The position numbers were made by a program, and so were the translations under genes. DNA of 64,000 nt from Bog-756 sp035949055. GTDB taxonomy: Bacteria; Actinomycetota; Acidimicrobiia; Acidimicrobiales; RAAP-2. The stretch lies in the NCBI GenBank assembly GCA_035949055.1, contig DASZIO010000034.1, positions 1 to 64,000 of the forward strand. The letters run 5' to 3'. Under the pieces are notes generated by a model. The model was not told the DNA's origin. It saw only the letters and a program-made list of their open reading frames with translations, and did no database searches. How positions within the stretch are numbered: position 1 is the first letter of the stretch; the number at the start of each line of letters is the position of its first letter. Below are positions 18,794 to 27,247 of the stretch, piece after piece.

Positions 18794-18961
18794 GCGCCAA
18801 GTGTAGGACCGGGGCGCGGGCAACGCCGCGCCCGGATCGGCTCGAGCACGAGGCACCCACGCCTGGTAAAAGGCCACCTGGTAAAGGATTGCCTTCAGCT
18901 GGTCGAAGATAGGGAAGACGCTGCTCCGGATTGGGCACGCCGAGGGGTTTGGTAGCGATCG

Positions 18962-21900
18962 ATGTCCGTGAAGGTGGTGGAGAGAGATCCGCAGGCCGGC
19001 GCTCGCCGCGCCGTGTCCGGTGCCGTCGTCAACGCCGTGGTAGCGCAGGTCCGTTCCTGTGGCGGCGCCCCCGCCGTGTCCCAGGTCCTGGCCCTCGCCG
19101 GTGACCGTCGCACCTTCGCCGACCTGGCTGACCCCGGAACCTGGAGCTCCCTCGCCGAGGCGGTAGCGCTCTTCGACGCGGCCGCACTGGCATGCGAGGA
19201 CGGGGCGGTCGCACTCCACGCCGGGGAGGCCCTGCTCCAATGGCCCCATGACAAGTTCGTGTCCGGAATCCTCTCGGCCGGGACGGCCGCTGCCGCGCTC
19301 GAGAAGGTCGGCCCGCTCCTCCGCCATTTCGATGGGACCTCCGAGGCCGTCCTGCTCGAGGTGGCACCCGACCACGCCCTGGTCCAGGCCACGCCCGTTG
19401 GGGCGCCGCAACGGCATGCACACCTGTGCGAGCTGACCCGCGGCCTGCTCTCGCAGCTCCCGGTGGCCTTTGGCTCCGGGCCGGCCCTGATCACGGAACC
19501 GGAGTGCAGCGCCCGAGGTGGGCGACACTGTCTCTATGCGATGAGCTGGGACGAGCCGTCGCACGGACCGGACCCGTCCCTGGGCCGCTCCGCCAACGCC
19601 AGCGCCGATTGCGCCGATGGCGGAGCCGACACCGGGACGGGGTTCGCGGCCGGGCCGGCCATGGACCGGACCGGCACGGAGCTCGACGGGATGAGGATGT
19701 TGATCGAAGGAGCCTTCGCCACGGCCCGGGAGGTCCTCCACGACGATGCCGGAGGGTTGCTGTCGGAGATCGCGGCCCGGGCGGACGCGTTGGTGACCGC
19801 CCCTTGCTTCCTGTTGATGGTCCGGGTCCGGCCGGTGACGCCGGTCAAGCTCCACCATCGAGGCCTCGACGTGGACGAGGCCCGGGCCATGGCGGCTGAG
19901 CTCTGGCCCGGGCACCCCGACGACGCCGGGGGCACCCGCCTCGTTGTGGACATCGCGTCAGGACGCCACCGCTATGGCCGCCTGGTCGAATTACGGCCGG
20001 ACGGGTCCCCGGTGTCGCCGGCGGAGGCGCGCCTACTCCGCCTCTACGCCGACCACGCGGCGACCGCCCTTGACATCTTCGGTGTCCTCGACGAGGCCCG
20101 CCGGAGCGATGCCACCGCCCGGACACTGCTGTCCTTTGCCGAAAGCCTGTCCCAGGTCACCACACCGGCCGACCTGGTGCAGCTGCTGGCCGACACGGTT
20201 CCCGCCGTGGCCGCGTGCGAGCGTTCGACCGTGTACCTGTGGGAAGCCGAGTCGGGCCAGCTGGTCCCCCGGGCCCGGAGCTCGGGTAGACAGCCCGCCG
20301 ACGCCTACCTGGGGCCCATCGTGCCGCTGGCCGACCCCGATCCCGGCCACCACGAGGCGATGGGAGGGGTGGCCGACCAGTTGCCGAGAGTGCCGATCGG
20401 CCGCCCGCTGGTGGACCAGCTCGTCAACCGACGAGAGGTCGTCGTGATCGACGCGTCGTCCGAGGACCCGGTGATACGCGATCTGCTGGCCCGTTCCGGT
20501 ACCTCAACGTCGGTGGTGGCGCCGCTGTTCGCGGCCGGCGAGTTCCTCGGGGTCATCTCGGCCAACTACGGGGCCGACACGCCGACCGACGCCACTCGTG
20601 ATCCGGTTGTCCACGAGCGGCTGTCCGGCCTGGCCGACCAGGCCGCCACCGCGCTGCAGAACCTCGCGCTCCTCGAGAAGGTCTCGCACATGGCCTGGCA
20701 CGACGCGCTCACCGGGTTGCCTAATCGGCGCCTCTTCGAGGACCGGGTCGAACAGGAGCTGGTCCGGTCCAAACGGGTCGGGGAGCCGGTGTGCATGTTC
20801 TTCGTGGATCTCGACTACTTCAAGGCGGTCAACGACACGCTCGGTCATGCGGCGGGTGACGACCTCATCAGGCAGGTCAGCCGGAGGCTGGTGGACACGG
20901 TGAGACGACAGGACACCGTGGCCCGGGTCGGCGGCGACGAGTTCGCCATCCTGCTGCCCGGTCTGGCGGAGCAGACCGACATCGACGAACTGGCCGGACG
21001 CACGCTCGACGCCATGAGCACCCCCTTCTCGGTCTTCGGCGAGGATGTCGAGACGTCGGCGTCCATCGGCATCGCCGTGGCCCCCGAGCATGGCGACTCC
21101 TATGACGACCTGCTCAACCGCGCCGACGAAGCCATGTACCGGGCCAAGGCCTTTGGACGGAACTGTTTCGAGATGTTCTCCGGCCCTCCGGCCCGGCGCG
21201 AGTCCCGCGCTCTGGCCGTCGATGTGGTCGCTCTGCAGGCGGATCTGGCCGGCGCTCTGGAACGGGACGAGTTCTTCGTGCTCTACCAGCCCTACATCGA
21301 CCTCCGTACCTCGGAGGTGGTCGGAGTCGAGGCGCTCGTCCGGTGGGACCACCCGAGGCTCGGAGTCCTCGAACCCGCTGCGTTCATCCCGGTGGCCGAA
21401 CGCAGCGAGGCGATCGTGGCCATCGACGCGTGGGTGCTGCGGCAGGCCTGTGAGCAGACGCGGTCCTGGTTCGGGGGCGGCCTCGGCCCCTTCCGCCTGG
21501 CGGTCAACCTGGCATCGCGGGACCTGGCGGACCCCGAGCTGTCGACCCGGGTCGAACGCACGCTTGCCGCGAGCGGGATCGACCCCACGCTCCTCGACCT
21601 CGAGATCACCGAACGTGTGGTGCTGGACCGGTGGGGGCCGGCCAAGGAGAACATCGACGGATTGCAACGGCTGGGCGTCCGGTTCACTATCGACGACTTC
21701 GGGGCCGGCAATTCCTCGCTCGACCGCATCGGGTCCTTCCCGGTCAGCACGCTCAAGATCAACGAGTCCTTCGTGCAGGTCCTCGGGCCTGACGGAGAAG
21801 ACGACTCGCTGGTCTCGGCCATCATCTCGATGGCCCGCCGTCTGGGACTGGAATGCGTGGCGGAGGGCGTCGAGACCTCCGTGCAGCACCGGGTGCTGCT

Positions 21901-22024
21901 CCAGCGAGGCTGCACCACCGCGCAGGGCTACTACTTCAGTCCCCCGCTGCCCGCCGAGGACATCGGGAGGTTGATGGGCACCATCGCGGCCGAGGGCCCC
22001 GTGGTGCTCGGGGACGGTGGATAA
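18962..22024 (+). CDS. GAF-GGDEF-EAL cyclic di-GMP protein with novel N-terminal sensor
   Basis: A 1020-residue soluble protein. Residues 1-200 form a domain ending in ECSARGGRHCLYAMSWD, a Cys-x-x-x-Gly-x-x-x-Cys pattern that recalls V4R-type ligand domains (weak). A GAF-like domain spans about 380-560. The GGDEF domain (about 580-740) has the intact active site VGGDEF, and the EAL domain (about 765-1010) has VEALVRWDHP and DDFGAGNSSL. Both cyclase and phosphodiesterase motifs look complete, so it could make or break cyclic di-GMP according to the sensor state. No membrane segments are visible. It is transcribed divergently from the peroxidase gene. Confidence 0.9.
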   Translation: MSVKVVERDPQAGARRAVSGAVVNAVVAQVRSCGGAPAVSQVLALAGDRRTFADLADPGTWSSLAEAVALFDAAALACEDGAVALHAGEALLQWPHDKFVSGILSAGTAAAALEKVGPLLRHFDGTSEAVLLEVAPDHALVQATPVGAPQRHAHLCELTRGLLSQLPVAFGSGPALITEPECSARGGRHCLYAMSWDEPSHGPDPSLGRSANASADCADGGADTGTGFAAGPAMDRTGTELDGMRMLIEGAFATAREVLHDDAGGLLSEIAARADALVTAPCFLLMVRVRPVTPVKLHHRGLDVDEARAMAAELWPGHPDDAGGTRLVVDIASGRHRYGRLVELRPDGSPVSPAEARLLRLYADHAATALDIFGVLDEARRSDATARTLLSFAESLSQVTTPADLVQLLADTVPAVAACERSTVYLWEAESGQLVPRARSSGRQPADAYLGPIVPLADPDPGHHEAMGGVADQLPRVPIGRPLVDQLVNRREVVVIDASSEDPVIRDLLARSGTSTSVVAPLFAAGEFLGVISANYGADTPTDATRDPVVHERLSGLADQAATALQNLALLEKVSHMAWHDALTGLPNRRLFEDRVEQELVRSKRVGEPVCMFFVDLDYFKAVNDTLGHAAGDDLIRQVSRRLVDTVRRQDTVARVGGDEFAILLPGLAEQTDIDELAGRTLDAMSTPFSVFGEDVETSASIGIAVAPEHGDSYDDLLNRADEAMYRAKAFGRNCFEMFSGPPARRESRALAVDVVALQADLAGALERDEFFVLYQPYIDLRTSEVVGVEALVRWDHPRLGVLEPAAFIPVAERSEAIVAIDAWVLRQACEQTRSWFGGGLGPFRLAVNLASRDLADPELSTRVERTLAASGIDPTLLDLEITERVVLDRWGPAKENIDGLQRLGVRFTIDDFGAGNSSLDRIGSFPVSTLKINESFVQVLGPDGEDDSLVSAIISMARRLGLECVAEGVETSVQHRVLLQRGCTTAQGYYFSPPLPAEDIGRLMGTIAAEGPVVLGDGG

Positions 22025-22041
22025 GACCGGCCGGACGGCCC

Positions 22042-22068
22042 AAGTGCTAACTATTGCAAGCACTTTTT
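22042..22068 (+). terminator. Rho-independent terminator
   Basis: The stem AAGTGCT (22042-22048) pairs with AGCACTT (22059-22065) around a 10-base loop and is followed by a T run. It lies 18 bases past the stop of the GGDEF-EAL gene. Confidence 0.65.
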
Positions 22069-22161
22069 GGCGGCCATCCCCCCCTCGCCCAGCCCGGACC
22101 GATACGTTCGGTCAATCCGATCACCGGATGTAGTCCGCCATTCGCATCACGAGGAGGAGCC

Positions 22162-22314
22162 ATGGCGTCGTATGAGGGTTACTGCGTGAAGTGCCGTGAG
22201 AAGCGGCAGTTCGAGGGGGAAGAGGTCGAGATGGCCAACGGGCGGCGTTCGGCCAAGGGCAAGTGCCCCACCTGTGGGACCGGGATGAACAGGATCCTCG
22301 GGAAGAAGGCCTGA
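22162..22314 (+). CDS. DUF5679-type small zinc-ribbon protein
   Basis: A 50-residue protein with two Cys pairs, CVKC near the start and CPTC near the end. The pattern fits a small zinc ribbon of the DUF5679 kind found in actinobacteria and Chloroflexi. The ATG has an excellent ribosome site (GAGGAGGAG, 4 bases before), which is why this start was taken over an upstream in-frame ATG. The C-terminus is basic (MNRILGKKA). Function is unknown; nucleic-acid or ribosome contact is a guess from size and charge. Confidence 0.85.
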   Translation: MASYEGYCVKCREKRQFEGEEVEMANGRRSAKGKCPTCGTGMNRILGKKA

Positions 22315-22329
22315 CTGGGCGGTCCCCGC

Positions 22330-23307
22330 TCAGCCGGGCACCAGGCGGTGTTCGAGCTCGAGGGCCAGGGTGCTGATCACCGCACCCTCCCGAAGCCCCC
22401 ACTCACTGACCACCAGGCGCTCGAGGCTGAGGTCCTCCACCATCGTCGAGAGCACCACGGCCCCGATGGGTAGCAGCGGCGCCCGTCGGGCCTGGATGCC
22501 GGGAAGCGCCAGTCGGGCGTCGAGATCAAGGGTGCACAGCCGGTCGGTGAGCTCGTACAGCTGGCCCGCCGGGAGCTCCACCTGATTGACCGGCCGTGAG
22601 GCCACGGATTCGGTCTCGGGCCGGTGCAGCACCATGGCCAGCCGGGCGAGGGCCCGCACGGTCCCGCCGCTGGCGATCACCCGGTTCGCCGCGTTCGGAA
22701 CCCCATTCAGCATGGCCTGGACCGGTTGCGATCGCTCCCGCACCAGCCGGGCGATGGCCACCCGATCCTCCGGCGTCAGCAGTTCGCCGGTGCCCAGCTC
22801 CCCGCGCAGCCGCGCCGTACCGAGCGGAACGCTCGAGACCGCGAACACCTCGTCGATCGTGCCTGTCCCGGCCTCGAGGCTGCCTCCCCCGAGGTCCAGG
22901 CCGAGAACGGGGTCACGCCCCACCCAGACACCCGCGCGCTGCCCGAGGAAGCACAGGCGCGCCTCCTCTTCGCCAGCCAGCAAGGTGATCGAGGTCCCCA
23001 GCACCCGCTCGAGGCGGCCGAGCAACTCTTGACTATTGTCCGCATCCCGCAGCGCCGCAGTAGCCAGGGCCACCACCACGTCCACCCCCGCGTCGTCGGC
23101 CGCGGCCTGGAGTCGGCGAACCGCCCTGACCGCGGAGCTGGCCCGATCGGTCGGGACTCCCCCGGTGCGGGCCACCTCGGTGCCGAGGTGGAGGAATGAC
23201 CGGCGTCTGAGCACCGGCGTCAACACGCCGTCGCGTGATGCGTCGACGACCATGAGATGAAACGAACTGCTTCCCAGGTCGAAGACGGCCACGCGCACGG
23301 TCGGCAC
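22330..23307 (-). CDS. ppx: Exopolyphosphatase / pppGpp phosphohydrolase (Ppx/GppA)
   Basis: A 325-residue ASKHA-fold enzyme. The phosphate-1 motif VAVFDLGSSSFHLMVVD is at the N-terminus, and VLGLDLGGGSLEAGTG is the second glycine-rich loop. The length suits the short actinobacterial Ppx without the C-terminal HD-like domain. It degrades polyphosphate or pppGpp; the sequence does not decide which. The GTG start at 23307 gives the conserved VRVAVFDLG opening. It is convergent with the DUF5679 gene. Confidence 0.9.
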   Translation of the reverse strand: MPTVRVAVFDLGSSSFHLMVVDASRDGVLTPVLRRRSFLHLGTEVARTGGVPTDRASSAVRAVRRLQAAADDAGVDVVVALATAALRDADNSQELLGRLERVLGTSITLLAGEEEARLCFLGQRAGVWVGRDPVLGLDLGGGSLEAGTGTIDEVFAVSSVPLGTARLRGELGTGELLTPEDRVAIARLVRERSQPVQAMLNGVPNAANRVIASGGTVRALARLAMVLHRPETESVASRPVNQVELPAGQLYELTDRLCTLDLDARLALPGIQARRAPLLPIGAVVLSTMVEDLSLERLVVSEWGLREGAVISTLALELEHRLVPG

Positions 23308-23424
23308 GGCGTGACGCTATCTGCTGGCACCCCTCCGCGGGTACCTCGACCAACGATGGCTACGCTGTAGCCGGCCGGCCGAGACGAAGCGTCCTCCCCG
23401 CGGGGCGCGGGAGGGTCGGAGTTA

Positions 23425-23499
23425 CGGGAAGTGGCGCAGCTTGGTTAGCGTGCCTGCTTTGGGAGCAGGAGGTCGCGGGTTCAAATCCCGCCTTCCCGA
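23425..23499 (+). tRNA. tRNA-Pro (anticodon TGG)
   Basis: The acceptor stem CGGGAAG pairs with CTTCCCG. The anticodon arm is CCTGC-TTTGGGA-GCAGG, so the anticodon is TGG. The T arm is GCGGG-TTCAAAT-CCCGC. The 3' CCA is not encoded. The 3' end is echoed twice downstream. Confidence 0.95.
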
Positions 23500-23517
23500 C
23501 CGTGTCTCGACACATCA

Positions 23518-23547
23518 CGGTATCCGATGTCCTGAAATCGGATACCG
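23518..23547 (+). terminator. Hairpin after tRNA-Pro
   Basis: A perfect 11-base-pair stem (CGGTATCCGAT with ATCGGATACCG) with an 8-base loop lies 18 bases past the tRNA. There is no T-tract, so it may act as a processing or termination element. Its right arm is part of the duplicated sequence described next. Confidence 0.4.
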
Positions 23548-23611
23548 CCTTCCCGACTGTGTGCAACGGCCGATCTGTCGCCGATCCTGAAATCGGATAC
23601 CGCCTTCCCGA
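23531..23611. repeat. Two exact 26-bp repeats echoing the tRNA-Pro 3' end
   Basis: Identical 26-base units occupy 23531-23556 and 23586-23611, a 55-base period. Their last 12 bases (CCGCCTTCCCGA) equal the end of the tRNA-Pro gene at 23488-23499. Copies of a tRNA 3' end placed downstream are the usual trace of integrase-mediated insertion and loss, so these may be relic att sites. Simple tandem duplication is the alternative. Confidence 0.7.
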
Positions 23612-23619
23612 GTGATTGT

Positions 23620-25404
23620 TCAGGCGCTGATGGGCAGGGGGAACGAGGTGGCGATCTCGCTGGCCGGGCGTGGGACCGAGAACAGGAACCCCTGAGCCAG
23701 GTCACACCGCAGCGACCGCAGTATCTCGAGCTGGCCGACGGTCTCGACTCCCTCGGCAACTACCCTGAGACCGAGGGCGTGGGCCAGGCCGATGATGGCC
23801 GAGACGATCTCCTCGCTCTCGGACCTCACACCCAGCTGCTCGATGAACGAGCGGTCCACTTTGAGCATGTCCACCGGGAACTGCTGGAGGTAGCTGAGCG
23901 ACGAATACCCAGTGCCGAAGTCGTCGATCGCCAGCTGAACGCCGACCTGCTTGAGCGCTCGCAGCACCTCGAGCGAGGACCCGGCGTCGTCCATCAGGGC
24001 ACTCTCGGTGATCTCCAGCGTGAGACGCTCGGCGGGAAGCCCGGTCCGCGCCAGGACCTCCTCGACCGTGGCGACGATCCGCTTGTCCGCCACCTGGCGA
24101 GCAGAGAGGTTCACCTCCATCGAACCCAACGACCGTCGGTCCTTGCGGCCGGGCCATCTTCTGAGCTGGTCGCAGGCCTCCTGGAGCACCCAGGCGCCGA
24201 TGGGCATGATCAGGCCGCTCTCCTCTGCCACCGGGATGAACCGGTTGGCGGGGACCAATCCCTGGTGCGGGTGGCGCCATCGGATGAGCGCCTCCACTCC
24301 GACCGCGGCGGAGCTACCCACTTCGACCACTGGCTGGTAGTGGAGCGTGAGCTCGCGCTGATCGAGGGCCCGGTGCAGTGAGTGCTCGGTCGTCATGCGG
24401 TCCAGAGATTCGATTCGCATGGGTTCTTGGAACGTCTCCACTGCCTGGCCCCCGCGACGCTTAGCCCGATACATGGCTGCCTCGGCGTTGGCCAGCAGCT
24501 CCGGCGCGCCGTCGACTCCGAACGCGTTGAGGGCGACGCCGGTCGAGGCGCTGAGGAACACCTCACTGCCATTGATGAGAAACGGCTCCCGGAGGGCGGC
24601 GCGGGCCCGCTCCGCGAAGGCGAGGGCCCGGCGATGGGCGTACCCGTGGCGATCGGCGAACAGGGCCAGGAACTCATCGCCGCCGAATCGGGCGATGAGG
24701 TCGGCGTGACCGGCCATCCCTGACAACCGGTCGGCCACCGCCACCAACACGAGATCACCGTGGTCATGACCCATGGAGTTGTTGATCACCTTGAACCGGT
24801 CGAGATCGAGGAGCGCGACGGCGACCGAGCCCGGTGACGCCCCCTCGGCGAGCGAACGAGCCAGAGCATCTTTGAACCGGCGTCGGTCGGGGAGCCGGGT
24901 GAGGGGGTCGGTCCCGAGACCGGAGAGCTCTACCGTGGTCGCGGTCGTCCCCGTTGCCGGCTCGAGGGGTTTCGCCCCGTCGAGCTCCTCCACACATCTG
25001 ACGAATCCACTCACGCATCGGGTGGCCCCGTAGCCGGTCGAGAACACCATGGCCTCGGCATCGATGGTCTGGCCGGCGCGGTGCTCCAGCTGGAAGCGCC
25101 TCCAGCCGTCGCCCCAGGCATCGCGGTGGTCGCCATCGGCGTCGTCGAAGGGTGACCTGCCGAGCCGAGCCCGTAGCACGGTGTCGCCGGCCGGACGTCC
25201 GATCACTTCGTCCCGGCTCCAGCCGAACAGCACCTCCGCTCGTGGGTTCCACTCGATGATCACCCCTGCCGCGTCCACCTCGAGAAACGCGTCCGGGCAC
25301 GCCGAGATGAGCCGTATGCAGCGGTCACGCCACCGGGTCAGCTCGGCCACCGGCGGCCGCCTGACTCCCTCAACCATGGATGCGCGCCCGCCGCGCCTCA
25401 CCAC
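23620..25404 (-). CDS. PAS-GGDEF-EAL cyclic di-GMP protein
   Basis: A 594-residue protein. A PAS domain (about 25-140) begins CPDAFLEVDAAGVIIEWNPRAE. The GGDEF domain has RFGGDEFLALF, and the EAL domain has VEALIRWRHPHQGLV and DDFGTGYSSLSYLQQFPVDM. Both catalytic motifs are intact. There is no membrane segment, so the PAS domain probably senses a cytosolic cue. The start is a GTG at 25404, or the ATG at 25377 (MVEGVRRPP). It is a second cyclic di-GMP enzyme close to the one at 19-22 kb but differs in its sensor domain. Confidence 0.92.
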   Translation of the reverse strand: MVRRGGRASMVEGVRRPPVAELTRWRDRCIRLISACPDAFLEVDAAGVIIEWNPRAEVLFGWSRDEVIGRPAGDTVLRARLGRSPFDDADGDHRDAWGDGWRRFQLEHRAGQTIDAEAMVFSTGYGATRCVSGFVRCVEELDGAKPLEPATGTTATTVELSGLGTDPLTRLPDRRRFKDALARSLAEGASPGSVAVALLDLDRFKVINNSMGHDHGDLVLVAVADRLSGMAGHADLIARFGGDEFLALFADRHGYAHRRALAFAERARAALREPFLINGSEVFLSASTGVALNAFGVDGAPELLANAEAAMYRAKRRGGQAVETFQEPMRIESLDRMTTEHSLHRALDQRELTLHYQPVVEVGSSAAVGVEALIRWRHPHQGLVPANRFIPVAEESGLIMPIGAWVLQEACDQLRRWPGRKDRRSLGSMEVNLSARQVADKRIVATVEEVLARTGLPAERLTLEITESALMDDAGSSLEVLRALKQVGVQLAIDDFGTGYSSLSYLQQFPVDMLKVDRSFIEQLGVRSESEEIVSAIIGLAHALGLRVVAEGVETVGQLEILRSLRCDLAQGFLFSVPRPASEIATSFPLPISA

Positions 25405-25689
25405 AAGAGGACCCCAGTTGATCGACCATCACACATCCCGTCCCATCCGGCTTCTGTGACACGCGGCCAGGCACCGGGGCCCAGTCATTTCGAAGCATGG
25501 TAGGCACTTCGGGGCCCGCCTTCAAGGATTTCCGCACGTCAGCGGGACGCAACGACCCCCCGTGGCCTTGGCAACGCAGCTGCGACCGTGACCTCTCAGA
25601 CCCCCGTGGAGCGGAACGGGCCGTGTACGGTGCCTGGCGTGGTCGTTATCACCGGCACGCTGCAGAAAGACTCGTGGGACCTCAATGTC

Positions 25690-26688
25690 ATGCCGCCGGT
25701 GGAACAGGTACGACCCGGGTTGTGGTCGATCCCCGTCCCGATCCCGAACAATCCGCTCCGGTACGTACTGGTGTATGTCCTCGAGCTCGGTGATGGTGGC
25801 GTGGCCCTGGTCGACGCCGGGTGGAACACCGAGGAGGCGTGGACGAGCCTCAACGACGGGCTGGTGGCGGCGGGTGGGAGCATCAGCGATGTCCGTGCCG
25901 TGATGGTCACTCACATCCACCCCGACCATTACGGTCTGGCCGGCCGGGTGCGAGAGGTTGCAGGCGCCTGGATCGGCCTGCACCCGGCCGACGCGGTGAT
26001 GCTCGAGGCACGCTACGTCGACACCGACGACTTGGTGGCCGCCATGCTGCACCTACTCGACGACTCCGGTGTGCCCGAAGACAAGCTGCCAGATCTCGCT
26101 CTGGCCTCGATGGCGGTGAAGTCGATGGTGACCATGGCTGCACCCGACGTGCTCTTCGAGGACGGCAGGGACATCGAGCTCCCCGGGTGGTCCCTGCGGA
26201 CCATCTGGACGCCGGGGCACTCCCCGGGTCACGTCTGCTTCTACAGCGACGACCGCCGACTGCTCATCTCCGGGGACCACGTACTCCCTCGCATCACACC
26301 GAACATCTCGGTGCACTCACAACAGGTGCCAAACCCACTCGGGGACTATCTCGAATCGCTGGAGAAGCTCAAGAGCCTCCCCACCGACGAGGTGCTCCCG
26401 GCTCACGAGTACCGGTTCGCCGACCTCATCGGCAGGCTGGACGAGATCATCGTCCACCATGCCAATCGTCTCGACGAGATCGAGCAGGTCATCAAGGACC
26501 ACCCTGGATCGACCGCCTGGGACATCACCCTCCGACTCCACTGGTCACGGCCCTGGGACGAGATCGAGTCGTTCATGCAGCGCCAGGCCAACGGCGAGAC
26601 CCTCGCTCACTGTGTCGTGCTCGAGCTGGACGGTCGGGTACACCGGAGGGGCTCCCTCCCGGCAAGGTTCTATACCGCCGAAGCCTGA
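25690..26688 (+). CDS. Metallo-beta-lactamase fold hydrolase
   Basis: About 332 residues from the ATG at 25690 (MPPVEQVRPGLWSIPVP); a GTG at 25588 would add 34 residues of poor quality. The zinc-binding signature THIHPDHYG (HxHxDH) is present. Further ligands are expected at TPGHSPGHVCFYS, SGDHVLPRI and LPAHEYRF. The C-terminal helical part (FMQRQANGETLAHC) resembles MBL hydrolases often annotated as glyoxalase II-like or lactonase-like. The substrate is unknown. It is transcribed away from the PAS-GGDEF-EAL gene. Confidence 0.88.
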   Translation: MPPVEQVRPGLWSIPVPIPNNPLRYVLVYVLELGDGGVALVDAGWNTEEAWTSLNDGLVAAGGSISDVRAVMVTHIHPDHYGLAGRVREVAGAWIGLHPADAVMLEARYVDTDDLVAAMLHLLDDSGVPEDKLPDLALASMAVKSMVTMAAPDVLFEDGRDIELPGWSLRTIWTPGHSPGHVCFYSDDRRLLISGDHVLPRITPNISVHSQQVPNPLGDYLESLEKLKSLPTDEVLPAHEYRFADLIGRLDEIIVHHANRLDEIEQVIKDHPGSTAWDITLRLHWSRPWDEIESFMQRQANGETLAHCVVLELDGRVHRRGSLPARFYTAEA

Positions 26689-26830
26689 CCGCCGCGCCGA
26701 GCGGCGCCACCCGGTTCCGCCCGGCGCTCGTCCCCCGCTCTTGAACGCTTAGGCACGACCTGCTGTCGCTCGCGGCGTTCAGCAACCCGCACACGACCAC
26801 CGCGACCAGAACACACCCGGGACGGCAGGC

Positions 26831-27247
26831 TCACCTGGTGAGGGTCACACCGGTCCAGGTCCGACGGCGGCAGAACGGACAGGTCATCCACCGGTCGAAA
26901 GTCCGACGCGGCAACCAGGCGGGCACCGGCAGCTGGCACCGGAGAAGCTGGAGAAGTCCGATGCGGGTTACCGACCCGCACGACGAGCACGAAACGACGA
27001 AGAGCCCGCGCGGTGGTACCGGGTCGCCGGCCGGCGCGGCCCAGCCCGCCATCCCGTCCTCACTGACTGGGGTGGCATCCGAGAACAGAGCGTTTTTGCC
27101 GGTCGCTCGGGCCCGTTTGAGCGGGTGGCGGGATGGTGTCACCGCCTCGCCGGGCGCGGGAGAGGGTGCGGCGCCGACCTCCGTCTCGGCCTCGATCGGC
27201 ATCCAGAAAAGCGCCCGCTTGCCGAGCGGATCGGGCCCGGGCGCCAC
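26831..27247 (-). CDS. Small Cys-motif protein coupled to ParA, with repeated GKxALF motif
   Basis: About 138 residues; I recognise no named family. Its GTG start at 27247 sits inside the parA stop (TAGTG), a strong sign of coupled translation. The N-terminal half is Pro/Ala rich and has two related motifs: GKRALFWMP near residue 9 and GKNALFSDA near residue 49. The C-terminal half has CSSC and, about 35 residues on, CPFC, a likely zinc ribbon around a basic, hydrophobic stretch (LLQLLRCQLPVPAWLPRR). Codon-position GC supports it being real, but it could be missed because parA overlaps other frames. A ParA partner or adaptor role is inference. Confidence 0.65.
   Translation of the reverse strand: MAPGPDPLGKRALFWMPIEAETEVGAAPSPAPGEAVTPSRHPLKRARATGKNALFSDATPVSEDGMAGWAAPAGDPVPPRGLFVVSCSSCGSVTRIGLLQLLRCQLPVPAWLPRRTFDRWMTCPFCRRRTWTGVTLTR

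Noticed and set aside
18305..19915. 536-residue minus frame reading into the peroxidase gene
   Set aside because: The upstream 370 residues are antisense to the GGDEF-EAL gene and unlike any peroxidase extension. The ATG at 18793 gives the normal protein.
23360..23566. Minus-strand peptide with GFEPATSCSQSRHANQ
   Set aside because: This is the translation of the antisense strand of tRNA-Pro, a familiar false protein.
23531..23611. Possible mini CRISPR array
   Set aside because: There are only two repeats with a single 29-base gap, the unit echoes the tRNA 3' end, and no cas genes are near.
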